Below are positions 8,736 to 15,600 of a stretch of 28,314 nucleotides of DNA, piece after piece. The DNA is taken from positions 1-28,314 of the forward strand of contig DNFG01000287.1 in the NCBI GenBank assembly GCA_003487005.1, written 5' to 3'. Position 1 is the stretch's first letter. Each line of letters begins with the position of its first letter. The notes beneath the pieces are model-generated. The model ran no database searches. It saw only the letters and a list, made by a program, of their open reading frames with translations, and was not told the DNA's origin. The stretch comes from Bryobacterales bacterium. GTDB taxonomy: Bacteria > Acidobacteriota > Terriglobia > Bryobacterales > Bryobacteraceae. Both the position numbers and the translations under genes were made by a program.

Positions 8736-9387
8736 GGAACACCCGGTGGATCGTCACCTGGCCGGTTTCGACATCGACATACTCGGCGCGCGCACTGCCG
8801 CCGAGGTCGACGGCGAGCGTGGCGTGCTCGGCGGCAGGGGGCAGGAGGGTGAGAGCGCCGCCGGTGTGCCGGACTTCCAGGCCGGATTCGAGAGCGGTCA
8901 TGACCGGCGCAAGCGGGGGGGCGTCGGCAATCTGCCCCGGAGCCCGGGAGAGCGGCGGGTAACTGAGCAGCCAGACCAGCAGGACGACCAGAGTCAGAGA
9001 ACCCAAAACGGCCGCGCCGGGGAGCCACGGGGAACTCAGAGACCAGTTCATGCGGCTGACGGCCGGGCGGGCCGGTTTCACCTCGGGGGCTGGCGCCGCT
9101 TCTGCTTCGGGGTCCACCGCCGGGCCGAAGGCGCTCTCGGCGATGGCACTCACGGTCAGGCCGAGATGAATGTTGGCGCGCATTTCGGACTCAAGGCGGT
9201 CCCAATCCAGGTCTGCCGGCAGGGTGGCGGCCTTTCGGGCCAAGTCCACGCGGACCGATGCAAGAGCGGCGAGATCTTCGCGGCACCGGGCGCAACGCCG
9301 GAGGTGGAAGCGTGCCCGCAGCGATTCAAGCAGCGGGAGGTCACCCCCGGCATGCAATGCGATGTGGTCGGGAGAAAGGTGCTTCAT
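8719..9387 (-). CDS. Zinc-binding anti-sigma factor, single-pass membrane protein
   Basis: The protein is 222 residues. It has an anti-sigma zinc-binding motif H-x3-C-x2-C at His28, Cys32 and Cys35 (FHLRRCARCRED), a Pro/Ala-rich linker, one transmembrane helix at about 121-143 (WLPGAAVLGSLTLVVLLVWL), and an outer domain of about 75 residues. This is the normal layout of a ZAS-type anti-sigma factor that holds its ECF sigma factor at the membrane until a signal releases it. The start codon overlaps the sigma stop as ATGA, so the two are translationally coupled. The longer open frame upstream of the ATG at 9385-9387 lies inside the sigma gene and is rejected. The outer domain shows no recognised ligand-binding motif. 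Confidence 0.85.
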   Translation of the reverse strand: MKHLSPDHIALHAGGDLPLLESLRARFHLRRCARCREDLAALASVRVDLARKAATLPADLDWDRLESEMRANIHLGLTVSAIAESAFGPAVDPEAEAAPAPEVKPARPAVSRMNWSLSSPWLPGAAVLGSLTLVVLLVWLLSYPPLSRAPGQIADAPPLAPVMTALESGLEVRHTGGALTLLPPAAEHATLAVDLGGSARAEYVDVETGQVTIHRVFHADDE

Positions 9388-9980
9388 AACGCCGTCCTCC
9401 CCAGCAGTTTCTTGAACTTGGTGCGGGCGTTGGCGATGTGGGACCGGACCGTCGCCTTGCCGCAATTCATCCGCTCGGCGACCTCTTCGGCCGGGAGTCC
9501 CTCGACATCGCGCAGAACGAGGGCGATCCGCTCGCGGGGGGTCAGACAGGCCAGCAGGGCATTGAGGCGCTCATGCTGCTCACGGCGGAGCAGGCGCTCT
9601 TCGGGGTCGTCAAACTCCGAGTCAGAGATCGGCTCGGCGATGGAATCGAGGGCCGTCGCGGCGTAACGGCCGCGGCGGCGCAGAAAATCGAGGGCGGTAT
9701 TGGTAGCGATGCGGGAGAGCCAGTGTGCGGCCTTGTCGAGATCTTTCAGTTGATCCTGGCGCTGGAGGGCCTTGATGAAGGCTTCCTGGGTCAGATCCTG
9801 GGCGTCGGAAACATCACCAACGATGCGGTAAATGATCAGGAAAACGCGCTTCAGGTGGGCCTGAACGAAGGAATTGCGGCGGGCCTGTTCGTCCGTGCTG
9901 TCCTGCCATTGCAGGTCGAGGTGGGGAGAATCGCTCATCGCCTCGAAGTTCGGCCGGGTTGTCGTCCAGGTGTGCGTCAT
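9384..9980 (-). CDS. ECF-type RNA polymerase sigma factor (sigma-70 family)
   Basis: The 198-residue product has region 2 (YRIVGDVSDAQDLTQEAF, then HWLSRIATNTALDFLRRR) and region 4 (LTPRERIALVLRDVEGLP with helix-turn-helix AERMNCGKATVRSHIANART). It lacks regions 1 and 3, as expected for the ECF class. It directs RNA polymerase to a dedicated set of promoters and is probably inhibited by the anti-sigma factor encoded immediately downstream with a 4-nt overlap. ATGs at 9978-9980 and 9936-9938 are both possible. Neither has a strong ribosome-binding site; the shorter form (184 residues) still holds all domains. Upstream in-frame codons to 10061 look non-coding. The 129-nt gap to the divergent thiolase gene contains repeats that could be its regulatory region. 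Confidence 0.88.
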   Translation of the reverse strand: MTHTWTTTRPNFEAMSDSPHLDLQWQDSTDEQARRNSFVQAHLKRVFLIIYRIVGDVSDAQDLTQEAFIKALQRQDQLKDLDKAAHWLSRIATNTALDFLRRRGRYAATALDSIAEPISDSEFDDPEERLLRREQHERLNALLACLTPRERIALVLRDVEGLPAEEVAERMNCGKATVRSHIANARTKFKKLLGRTAL

Positions 9981-10010
9981 CCTGCTATCAGGGAATGACG
10001 CGAACGCCTG

Positions 10011-10050
10011 TCTCCGCGTGCAAATCAATCGGCAAACGCGGAGCAAATCA
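10011..10050. promoter_or_regulatory. Inverted and direct repeats in the sigma/thiolase divergent gap
   Basis: A perfect 8-bp inverted repeat, CTCCGCGT at 10012-10019 and ACGCGGAG at 10036-10043, encloses 16 nt. An 8-bp direct repeat GCAAATCA occurs at 10020-10027 and 10043-10050, starts 23 bp apart, about two helical turns. This sits between the divergent ECF sigma and thiolase genes. The repeats are seen directly; an operator or sigma-dependent promoter role is inference. Confidence 0.4.
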
Positions 10051-10109
10051 TCAGACCGCAAGGGGAATAAACCCGCGCGGCCCCCGTCACGGCGGTATGC
10101 TGTGATTGT

Positions 10110-11270
10110 ATGCGACCTGTGGCCGTGGTGGGAACCGGAAAAACGCCGTTCGGGGCATTTCCTGACCGCGATATCCGCTCCCTGGCAGTGGAGTCGGTCG
10201 CTAAGTGTTTGGAAGACAGCGGCTTAACCGCTTCCGGGGTGGAGGCGTTCTATCTCGGAAATTTCGCCGGCCCCTCCTTTGTGGGGCAGAACCATCTGGC
10301 GCCATACATCGCGGCCGAGGCCGGAATCCGGGAGATACCCTGCACGCGGATCGAGGCGGCGTGCGCTTCGTCGGGTGCTGCCCTGTTCCAGGCGTGGGCG
10401 GCAGTGGCGGCAGGGGTGTACGACGTGGTGCTGGTCGCCGGGGTCGAGAAGATGACCTCGCAGACAACGCCGAGGGTGGCCGAAATCCTCGCCGGAGCGG
10501 GCGACATGGCGGGCGAAATGGCCGCTGGAGCGACCTTTCCTGCTCTGTTTGCCATGATTGCGAAGCGGCACATGCACGAATTTGGCACCACGCACGAGCA
10601 ACTGGCACAGGTGGCGGTCAAGAATCACCACCACGGGGCGATGAATCCGATGGCGCACATGCGCAAGGAGATCACGCTCGAAAAGGCGCTCGCGGGCAAG
10701 GTGATCTGCGATCCGCTGACTGTCTTTGACTGTTCGCTCGTGAGCGACGGGGCGGCCTGCGTGGCGCTGGCGGCGCTGGACCGGGCGCGGGACTTCCGGG
10801 CTAAACCCTTGCGTGTGTTGGGGATCGCGCAGACTTCCGGTCCGGTTGCGCTGGACCGGAAAGAAACGATTACCTCGTTCGACGCGGTGCGGCGGGCGGG
10901 CGAGAAGGCGTATGAGATGGCTGGTGTGACGGCGGTGGACATCCAGTTCGCCGAGTTGCACGACTGTTTTACGATTGCCGAGATCATCGCCACGGAAGAT
11001 CTGGGGTTCGTGGCGAAGGGCGAGGGTGGGCGCTACGCGGAGTCCGGCGCAACCTCGCTGGGGGGTGAGCGCCCGGTGAATGTTTCGGGCGGATTGAAAT
11101 CGAAGGGTCACCCGGTGGGTGCGACGGGAGTGGCGCAGATCTGCGATCTGGCTGAGCAACTGCATGGCGCGGCGGGCGAGCGTCAGATTGCGGGGGCGAA
11201 ACTGGGGTTGGCGCAGAATCTCGGCGGTTCGGGGGCGACGGCCGTGGTGACGATATTGGGCGCGGAATGA
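10110..11270 (+). CDS. SCP-x-type thiolase (acetyl-CoA acetyltransferase family)
   Basis: The 386-residue protein carries the thiolase fold, with the acyl-accepting nucleophile Cys85 in RIEAACASSGAAL, the ELHDCFTIAE segment of SCP-x-type thiolases, and GGLKSKGHPVGATG carrying the catalytic His. The C-terminal motif reads NLGGSGATAVV instead of the CxG of biosynthetic and degradative thiolases, which is usual for the SCP-x/archaeal branch. This branch often works with a DUF35 OB-fold protein, and one follows 7 nt downstream. The reaction is probably Claisen condensation or thiolysis of 3-oxoacyl-CoA; the substrate cannot be read. The ATG lies 8 nt downstream of a weak TATGCT box in the context GGCGGTATGCTG. 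Confidence 0.9.
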   Translation: MRPVAVVGTGKTPFGAFPDRDIRSLAVESVAKCLEDSGLTASGVEAFYLGNFAGPSFVGQNHLAPYIAAEAGIREIPCTRIEAACASSGAALFQAWAAVAAGVYDVVLVAGVEKMTSQTTPRVAEILAGAGDMAGEMAAGATFPALFAMIAKRHMHEFGTTHEQLAQVAVKNHHHGAMNPMAHMRKEITLEKALAGKVICDPLTVFDCSLVSDGAACVALAALDRARDFRAKPLRVLGIAQTSGPVALDRKETITSFDAVRRAGEKAYEMAGVTAVDIQFAELHDCFTIAEIIATEDLGFVAKGEGGRYAESGATSLGGERPVNVSGGLKSKGHPVGATGVAQICDLAEQLHGAAGERQIAGAKLGLAQNLGGSGATAVVTILGAE

Positions 11271-11277
11271 ACAAGTT

Positions 11278-11520
11278 ATGACCGGCACCGTCTATACCGA
11301 AACGACGATTTATTCACCCCCGGAAGCCTTCGCCGGCGAGGCTCCATACCAATTGGCCATCATCCACCTCGATTCCGGCATTCGCCTCACCGCCCGGATC
11401 CACGGCGATCCGGTCCGGATTGGCGACCGCGTTGCGCTGGACGAGGTTCACAACTCGATTCATTACTTCAGAAAGGCAAACCTTGAAGTTAGCCACGAGC
11501 ATGACCCGCCTCGGGACTGA
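11278..11520 (+). CDS. DUF35-type OB-fold protein, thiolase partner, lacking the zinc ribbon
   Basis: This 80-residue protein matches the OB-fold half of DUF35/ChsH2-type proteins: PYQLAIIHLDSGIRLTARIH followed by GDPVRIGDRVALDE. Such proteins bind SCP-x thiolases or MaoC-type hydratases and are thought to help pass CoA-bound intermediates. Most have an N-terminal rubredoxin-like zinc ribbon with four cysteines. Here there is no cysteine at all, so the ribbon is absent. The start lies 7 nt after the thiolase stop, and the next gene begins inside this one, so the three genes form one unit. Assignment rests on the OB-fold pattern and the thiolase neighbour. Confidence 0.75.
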   Translation: MTGTVYTETTIYSPPEAFAGEAPYQLAIIHLDSGIRLTARIHGDPVRIGDRVALDEVHNSIHYFRKANLEVSHEHDPPRD

Positions 11521-12649
11521 GACCGCGTTTGAGGTTTTGGTCCGCGCCCGCGCCCTGGAGGCGCAGGGCCGTGAAATCATTCACTTAGAGATCGGTGAGC
11601 CCGATTTCGACACCCCCCGCCACATTGTCGAGGCTGGGCAGGCCGCTCTCGGCTCGGGCTGGACCCACTATGGCCCGTCGCAGGGTCTGCCGGAGTTGCG
11701 CGAGTCCATCGCGGCTTATCTGAGCCGGACGCGCGGGATGGCGGCCGAGCCCGGGCGCGTTTGTGTTGTACCGGGCGGCAAGCCTATCATTTTCTATACT
11801 TTGCTTGCCTTGCTGGAGCCTGGCGACGAGGTGTTGTACCCGAACCCGTCGTTTCCGATCTACGAGTCGATGATCCGCTATTGCGGGGCGACGCCGGTGC
11901 CGGTGCCGCTGCCCGAAGAACGCGGATTCAGCTTCGATCTGGATGTTTTTCGCGCGAAGTTGAGCGATAAAACGCGCCTGGTGATCCTGAATTCGCCCGC
12001 GAACCCGACGGGCGGTGTGATGCCGCCGGAGGATATCGAAGAGATTGCCCGGTTGCTGGCGGATCGCGACGTGATCGTGCTGTCGGACGAAATCTACTCG
12101 CGAATGAGCTATTCGCGGCCGGCGGTGTCGATCGCGACCATGCCGGGGATGGCGGACAAGACGGTCATTCTGGACGGTTTTTCAAAGACTTACGCGATGA
12201 CGGGCTGGCGGATCGGCTACGGGCATTTCCCGCAGTGGCTGGTGGACCCGGTCTGCAAGCTGATGGTGAACTCAAACTCCTGCACGGCCAGTTTTACGCA
12301 ACGGGCGGCACTGGCGGCGCTGGACGGAGACCAAGGGCCCGCGGAGGCGATGATCGCCGAGTTCCGGCGGCGGCGTGATGTTTTCGTGGAGAGACTCAAC
12401 GCGATTCCCGGTTTCCGGTGTGCGATGCCGGAGGGGGCGTTTTATGCCTTTCCGAACATCGAGGCGACTGGGTGGAAGTCGAAGCCGCTGGCCGACGCCC
12501 TGCTGGCGGAGGCGGGGGTGGCGTGCCTGTCGGGAACCGCCTTCGGAGCGTTCGGAGAGGGGTATCTGCGGCTCAGCTACGCCAACTCGATGGAGAATCT
12601 GGAAGCAGCTGCGGAGAAGATCGGTCAGTTCCTCTCAATGCGAAGATAA
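11483..12649 (+). CDS. Class I/II PLP-dependent aminotransferase (aspartate aminotransferase-like)
   Basis: The 388-residue protein is a fold-type I PLP enzyme. Visible are LEIGEPDFDTP near the N-terminus, NSPANPTGG (cofactor Asn), VLSDEIYS (Asp bonding the PLP nitrogen), GFSKTYAMTGWRIGY with the Schiff-base Lys, and the substrate-carboxylate Arg in YLRLSYANS. The amino-acid substrate is not determined by these motifs. I chose the TTG at 11483-11485 because AGAAAGG lies just upstream and the product then begins KLATSMTRLGTETAF, typical of the family. An ATG at 11501 would drop six residues. It overlaps the DUF35-type gene by 38 nt, so expression is probably coupled with the thiolase operon. 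A strong hairpin follows 37 nt after the stop. Confidence 0.9.
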   Translation: MKLATSMTRLGTETAFEVLVRARALEAQGREIIHLEIGEPDFDTPRHIVEAGQAALGSGWTHYGPSQGLPELRESIAAYLSRTRGMAAEPGRVCVVPGGKPIIFYTLLALLEPGDEVLYPNPSFPIYESMIRYCGATPVPVPLPEERGFSFDLDVFRAKLSDKTRLVILNSPANPTGGVMPPEDIEEIARLLADRDVIVLSDEIYSRMSYSRPAVSIATMPGMADKTVILDGFSKTYAMTGWRIGYGHFPQWLVDPVCKLMVNSNSCTASFTQRAALAALDGDQGPAEAMIAEFRRRRDVFVERLNAIPGFRCAMPEGAFYAFPNIEATGWKSKPLADALLAEAGVACLSGTAFGAFGEGYLRLSYANSMENLEAAAEKIGQFLSMRR

Positions 12650-12686
12650 TACAAACTTCATCCATTTGAGTGTATTTCCAGCCGCA

Positions 12687-12723
12687 GAAGTGGCCGGTAA
12701 CATTAATTGTTACCGGCCACTTC
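12687..12723. terminator. Perfect 15-16-bp inverted repeat hairpin without U-tract
   Basis: GAAGTGGCCGGTAAC at 12687-12701 is the exact reverse complement of 12709-12723. Pairing the outermost loop bases makes a 16-bp stem with a 5-nt loop. It lies between the aminotransferase stop and the LuxR-type gene. No run of T follows on either strand, so it is not a textbook intrinsic terminator. It could end transcription with a helper factor, protect the 3' end, or be an operator for the regulator gene downstream. Confidence 0.5.
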
Positions 12724-12781
12724 GCGATTTGCCCCTGTGGTTTTCGCCTGATTTCTGTCTCACTCTTAGGGTAGCCCCCGC

Positions 12782-12787
12782 TTAAAT
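12782..12787 (+). promoter_or_regulatory. -10-like TTAAAT directly upstream of the LuxR-type gene
   Basis: TTAAAT lies 6 nt before the ATG at 12794. Used as a -10 element, it would place the transcript start on or beside the start codon, giving a leaderless message. No clear -35 is visible. Confidence 0.25.
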
Positions 12788-12793
12788 GGGTGT

Positions 12794-13276
12794 ATGAAGC
12801 CTGGATTCATTCTTATCGACGATAACGGGGTCATTCGAGGGGCAAACGAAGAGGGAAGAGACATCATCTTGGGGTTGCCGAGCCTCTTTCCAGAGCCGAA
12901 ACAGGCCGATATGCTGGCATTGCGGCGACTGGTCGATGGAGAGGCGTCCGGGAGTCCCGAGTTGCCTGTAGAGATTTCCGTCGATCTGTTAACTGACGGG
13001 CTGATGGAGGCGCCGCAGGTGCTGTTGACTGTGCGCGCGAAGTGGGCAGTGGCGGAGCGCAGGCGACGGATCCTGGTGGACCGGTACCGAATGACCGCTG
13101 CGGAGGTCCGGTTGGCGGAACTGCTCATGGACGGGCTGACGCCCACTGCGGCGTCGGAGAAACTGGAAATTTCGATTCACACCGTCCGAACGTACCTGAA
13201 GCGGCTCTACAACAAAGTAGGTGTTCGGGCGCAAGCGGGTTTGGTGCGGGCGCTGCTGAAGGCCGAGCAGGAGTAA
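12794..13276 (+). CDS. Small LuxR-type transcriptional regulator
   Basis: The 160-residue protein has a C-terminal GerE/LuxR DNA-binding domain at about 97-155 (MTAAEVRLAELLMDG, then KLEISIHTVRTYLKRLYNKV). The N-terminal 90 residues begin like a reduced PAS sensor (FILIDDNGVIRGANEEGRDI) but are too short for a full sensor and lack a phosphorylatable receiver domain. It probably controls nearby genes; the target and signal are unknown. It stands alone between a strong upstream hairpin and a convergent gene that ends 10 nt away. The ATG has only a weak ribosome-binding site and sits beside a TTAAAT box. Confidence 0.85.
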   Translation: MKPGFILIDDNGVIRGANEEGRDIILGLPSLFPEPKQADMLALRRLVDGEASGSPELPVEISVDLLTDGLMEAPQVLLTVRAKWAVAERRRRILVDRYRMTAAEVRLAELLMDGLTPTAASEKLEISIHTVRTYLKRLYNKVGVRAQAGLVRALLKAEQE

Positions 13277-13286
13277 GCGCGGTGGG

Positions 13287-14378
13287 TCAGGAGCCAAAGC
13301 AGAGCAGGCGGCCATCCTGGGTGGCGACGACAATCCGGCCCTGGCTGAGTGCGGGTGATGCAGAGATGGGGGCGCCGGCCTCGAATTCAAACAGTTTCTT
13401 GCCTGATTTGAGGTCCAGGACATAGAACCGGCCGTCGCCGCCGCCGATGTAGACCCGGCCGGAGGAGACGAGCGGGGAACCCTCGACGCGGGCGCGGGTG
13501 GAGAACTGCCAGACGGGTTTCCCGGTGTTTCGATCGAGGGCATGGATCATCTTGTCGCGCCCGCCGACCACGGCGAGGCCGGGGGGCAGAGCAGCGGAGG
13601 AGATGAAGGGGAACTTCCGGACGGGGTGTTCGTAGCGCCAGAGGACTTTGCGGGCGGCGAGGTCGATGGCGAGGACTTCGTTGTCGTAGGTGGCGACGAA
13701 AGCGCGCTGGCCGCCAATGGCGGGCGAGGCGGCGGTATAACTGCCAATCCGGATCTCGACGGCCTGCTTGCCGTCGGCCACGCGGATGCCGCGGAGGGAA
13801 CCGTCGCAGCCGGCGATGTAGGCGATGCCGTCGACGATGGCGGCGGTGGAATGGACTTGCCCCTCGGTCTTGAAGGCCCAGGCGAGTTTGCCGGAGGCGG
13901 CATCGACCGCGTGGAGGGCGCCATCGTAGGAGCCGATCAGAACTTTGCCGCCGGAGACGACCGGGGAGGCTTTGATCTCGCCGGAGGTCGTGTAGGACCA
14001 AAGCTTCTTGCCGGAGGCGGCATCGACGGCATGGAGGGCGCCTTCGAGGTCGCCGATGAACACGCGTCCGGAAGCAACGGCCGGGGAGGATTCGCCGATC
14101 GACTCGCCGAGTTTGGTCTTCCAGCGGGATTTGCCGGTGCTGAGGTCGACGGCATGGAGTTCGCCCGCTTCGGTGCCGAAGTAGATGACGCCGGCGGCGA
14201 TGGAGGGGGAGGAGAGGATGGCGTCGGGGTTCTGCCAGGTCCAAACGAGCTTGGGGTTCGCCGGGGCCGGGGCGGTGGTGGTGCCGTTCAGGGCGGGGTC
14301 GCCTCGGAATTGGGGCCAATCCTGAGCGGCGAGAGGGGGGGTGACGGCGAGGGCGAGGGTCCAGATCAGAAGGCGCAT
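13287..14378 (-). CDS. Secreted PQQ-type beta-propeller repeat protein
   Basis: The protein is 363 residues, with a signal peptide (LLIWTLALAVTPPLAA before QDW). Repeats of about 40 residues carry the PQQ/BamB-type signature, for example GSYDGALHAVDAASGKLAW and GDLEGALHAVDAASGKKLW, giving about seven or eight blades. The repeats are also visible in DNA: 13891-13907 and 14011-14027 are identical and 120 bp apart. PQQ-ligating enzyme residues and metal sites are not evident, so it is more likely a scaffold or sensor propeller than a quinoprotein dehydrogenase. The ATG at 14376-14378 has GGAG 8 nt upstream and overlaps the alcohol dehydrogenase gene by 13 nt; the longer frame upstream is rejected. 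Confidence 0.85.
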   Translation of the reverse strand: MRLLIWTLALAVTPPLAAQDWPQFRGDPALNGTTTAPAPANPKLVWTWQNPDAILSSPSIAAGVIYFGTEAGELHAVDLSTGKSRWKTKLGESIGESSPAVASGRVFIGDLEGALHAVDAASGKKLWSYTTSGEIKASPVVSGGKVLIGSYDGALHAVDAASGKLAWAFKTEGQVHSTAAIVDGIAYIAGCDGSLRGIRVADGKQAVEIRIGSYTAASPAIGGQRAFVATYDNEVLAIDLAARKVLWRYEHPVRKFPFISSAALPPGLAVVGGRDKMIHALDRNTGKPVWQFSTRARVEGSPLVSSGRVYIGGGDGRFYVLDLKSGKKLFEFEAGAPISASPALSQGRIVVATQDGRLLCFGS

Positions 14379-15469
14379 TGGTAGATCTCCAGGGCGGCCT
14401 CGGCATCGAAGGGCCGGGGGTTGTGATGGCCGGTCCACTGCGTGGCGGCGAGGGAGGCGAGCAGCGGGAGGTCAGTCTGCGGGACTTGGAGGTCGCGGAG
14501 ACTGGAGGGCAGGCCCGCGGCGGTGATGAAGTCCAAGAGGCGCCGGTCGAGATCGGGGTCGAGGTCGTGGTAGCGATCGGCGAGCAGGGTGGCGTTGAAG
14601 CGGACGACGTGGGGCAGGACGGCGGCGAGGGCGTGGGCGTGGACGGTACCGTAGCGCTGGGAGAGCGGGTTGGCGCAGGCATGGGCGGCGCCCAGCATGG
14701 AGTGCTCGATGGCCCAGCCGGCGAGGAAGGCGCCCCACTGCATGTCGGCGATGGTGTCCACCTCTTCTGGATGCGCGAGAGCGCGTTCGAAGTTTCCGGA
14801 AAGCAGGCGCCAGGCCTCGCGGGCGAGCATTGAGCTGAAGTCGTTGCGCTTGGTGGTGACCCAGGTTTCGACGGCGTGGGCGAGGGCGTCGAAGCCGGAG
14901 GCGGCGCGGACGGACCGGGGCTGGGTGAGGGCGATTTCGGGATCGAGAATGACGGTGCGGGCCGCGAGTCCGGGGGCGCCACAGGCCATTTTTGCGTGGG
15001 TTTCGGCGTCGGCGACGACGCAGTAGGACTGCGCTTCGCTGCCGGTTCCGGTGGTGGAGGGAATGAGAATCAGCGGGAGAAGCGGGTTCGGGGCGCGGCC
15101 ATAGCCTTTGTAGTCGCGCATCCGGCCGCCGTTGGTGAGCAGGAGGTTGGCGGCTTTGGCCATGTCCATGGCGCTACCTCCGCCGAGGCCGATCAGGAGG
15201 TCGGGTTGGAGGGGGGCGGCGGTGGCGCGGAGGGCTTCGGCGTGGGAGGAGTCGGGGTTGGCGTGGTGGCCGGCGTAGAGTTCGGCGGCGATGCCGGCCT
15301 GGGCGAGGGAGCGGAGAGCGGCCTGGGCGTGGCCGAGATCGACGAGGGGGGGATCGGTGACGAGGAGGGCGCGCTTGGGGTGGAGGGCGCGGGCGGCGTC
15401 GCCGAGTTCAGCGAGGCGCCCCGGGCCATTGAGGACGCGGCTGCGGGCTTCGAAGGTGAAACGGGTCAT
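14366..15469 (-). CDS. Iron-dependent (group III) alcohol dehydrogenase
   Basis: The 367-residue protein is an iron-containing alcohol dehydrogenase that oxidises alcohols or reduces aldehydes with NAD(P) in the cytoplasm. The nucleotide-binding motif GLGGGSAMDMAKA lies at 95-107, STTGTGSE at 138-145, and the four metal ligands are Asp194, His198 (GFDALAHAVE), His263 and His277 (GTVHAHA). All are intact. The ATG at 15467-15469 starts directly before the first strand. About 135 codons of open frame further upstream are Pro/Arg-rich, overlap the divergent gene and are rejected. A TACAAT box lies 25 nt upstream. The gene is coupled to the secreted propeller gene downstream. The substrate is unknown. 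Confidence 0.9.
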   Translation of the reverse strand: MTRFTFEARSRVLNGPGRLAELGDAARALHPKRALLVTDPPLVDLGHAQAALRSLAQAGIAAELYAGHHANPDSSHAEALRATAAPLQPDLLIGLGGGSAMDMAKAANLLLTNGGRMRDYKGYGRAPNPLLPLILIPSTTGTGSEAQSYCVVADAETHAKMACGAPGLAARTVILDPEIALTQPRSVRAASGFDALAHAVETWVTTKRNDFSSMLAREAWRLLSGNFERALAHPEEVDTIADMQWGAFLAGWAIEHSMLGAAHACANPLSQRYGTVHAHALAAVLPHVVRFNATLLADRYHDLDPDLDRRLLDFITAAGLPSSLRDLQVPQTDLPLLASLAATQWTGHHNPRPFDAEAALEIYQCAF

Positions 15470-15494
15470 GGCGGGAGAGCGGGGATCTGCCTTG

Positions 15495-15500
15495 ATTGTA
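15495..15500 (-). promoter_or_regulatory. -10-like TACAAT upstream of the alcohol dehydrogenase
   Basis: TACAAT in the context GCTACAATCA reads toward the dehydrogenase, giving a leader of about 19 nt. It is in the 131-nt divergent gap shared with the 538-residue secreted protein gene. No -35 stands out. Confidence 0.4.
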
Positions 15501-15566
15501 GCGGGCGGGGGTGGATCAAGCCCGGTATCGGGCCGGACGGGGCGCGCGCGGACAGTTCGCAGCGAA

Positions 15567-15572
15567 TATAAT
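15567..15572 (+). promoter_or_regulatory. -10-like TATAAT upstream of the 538-residue secreted protein
   Basis: A perfect TATAAT in the context GAATATAATTC lies in otherwise GC-rich sequence, giving a leader of about 22 nt before the GTG at 15601. No -35 is evident. Confidence 0.45.
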
Positions 15573-15600
15573 TCTGTGGCAGGCCGCCGGGAAGTACATT

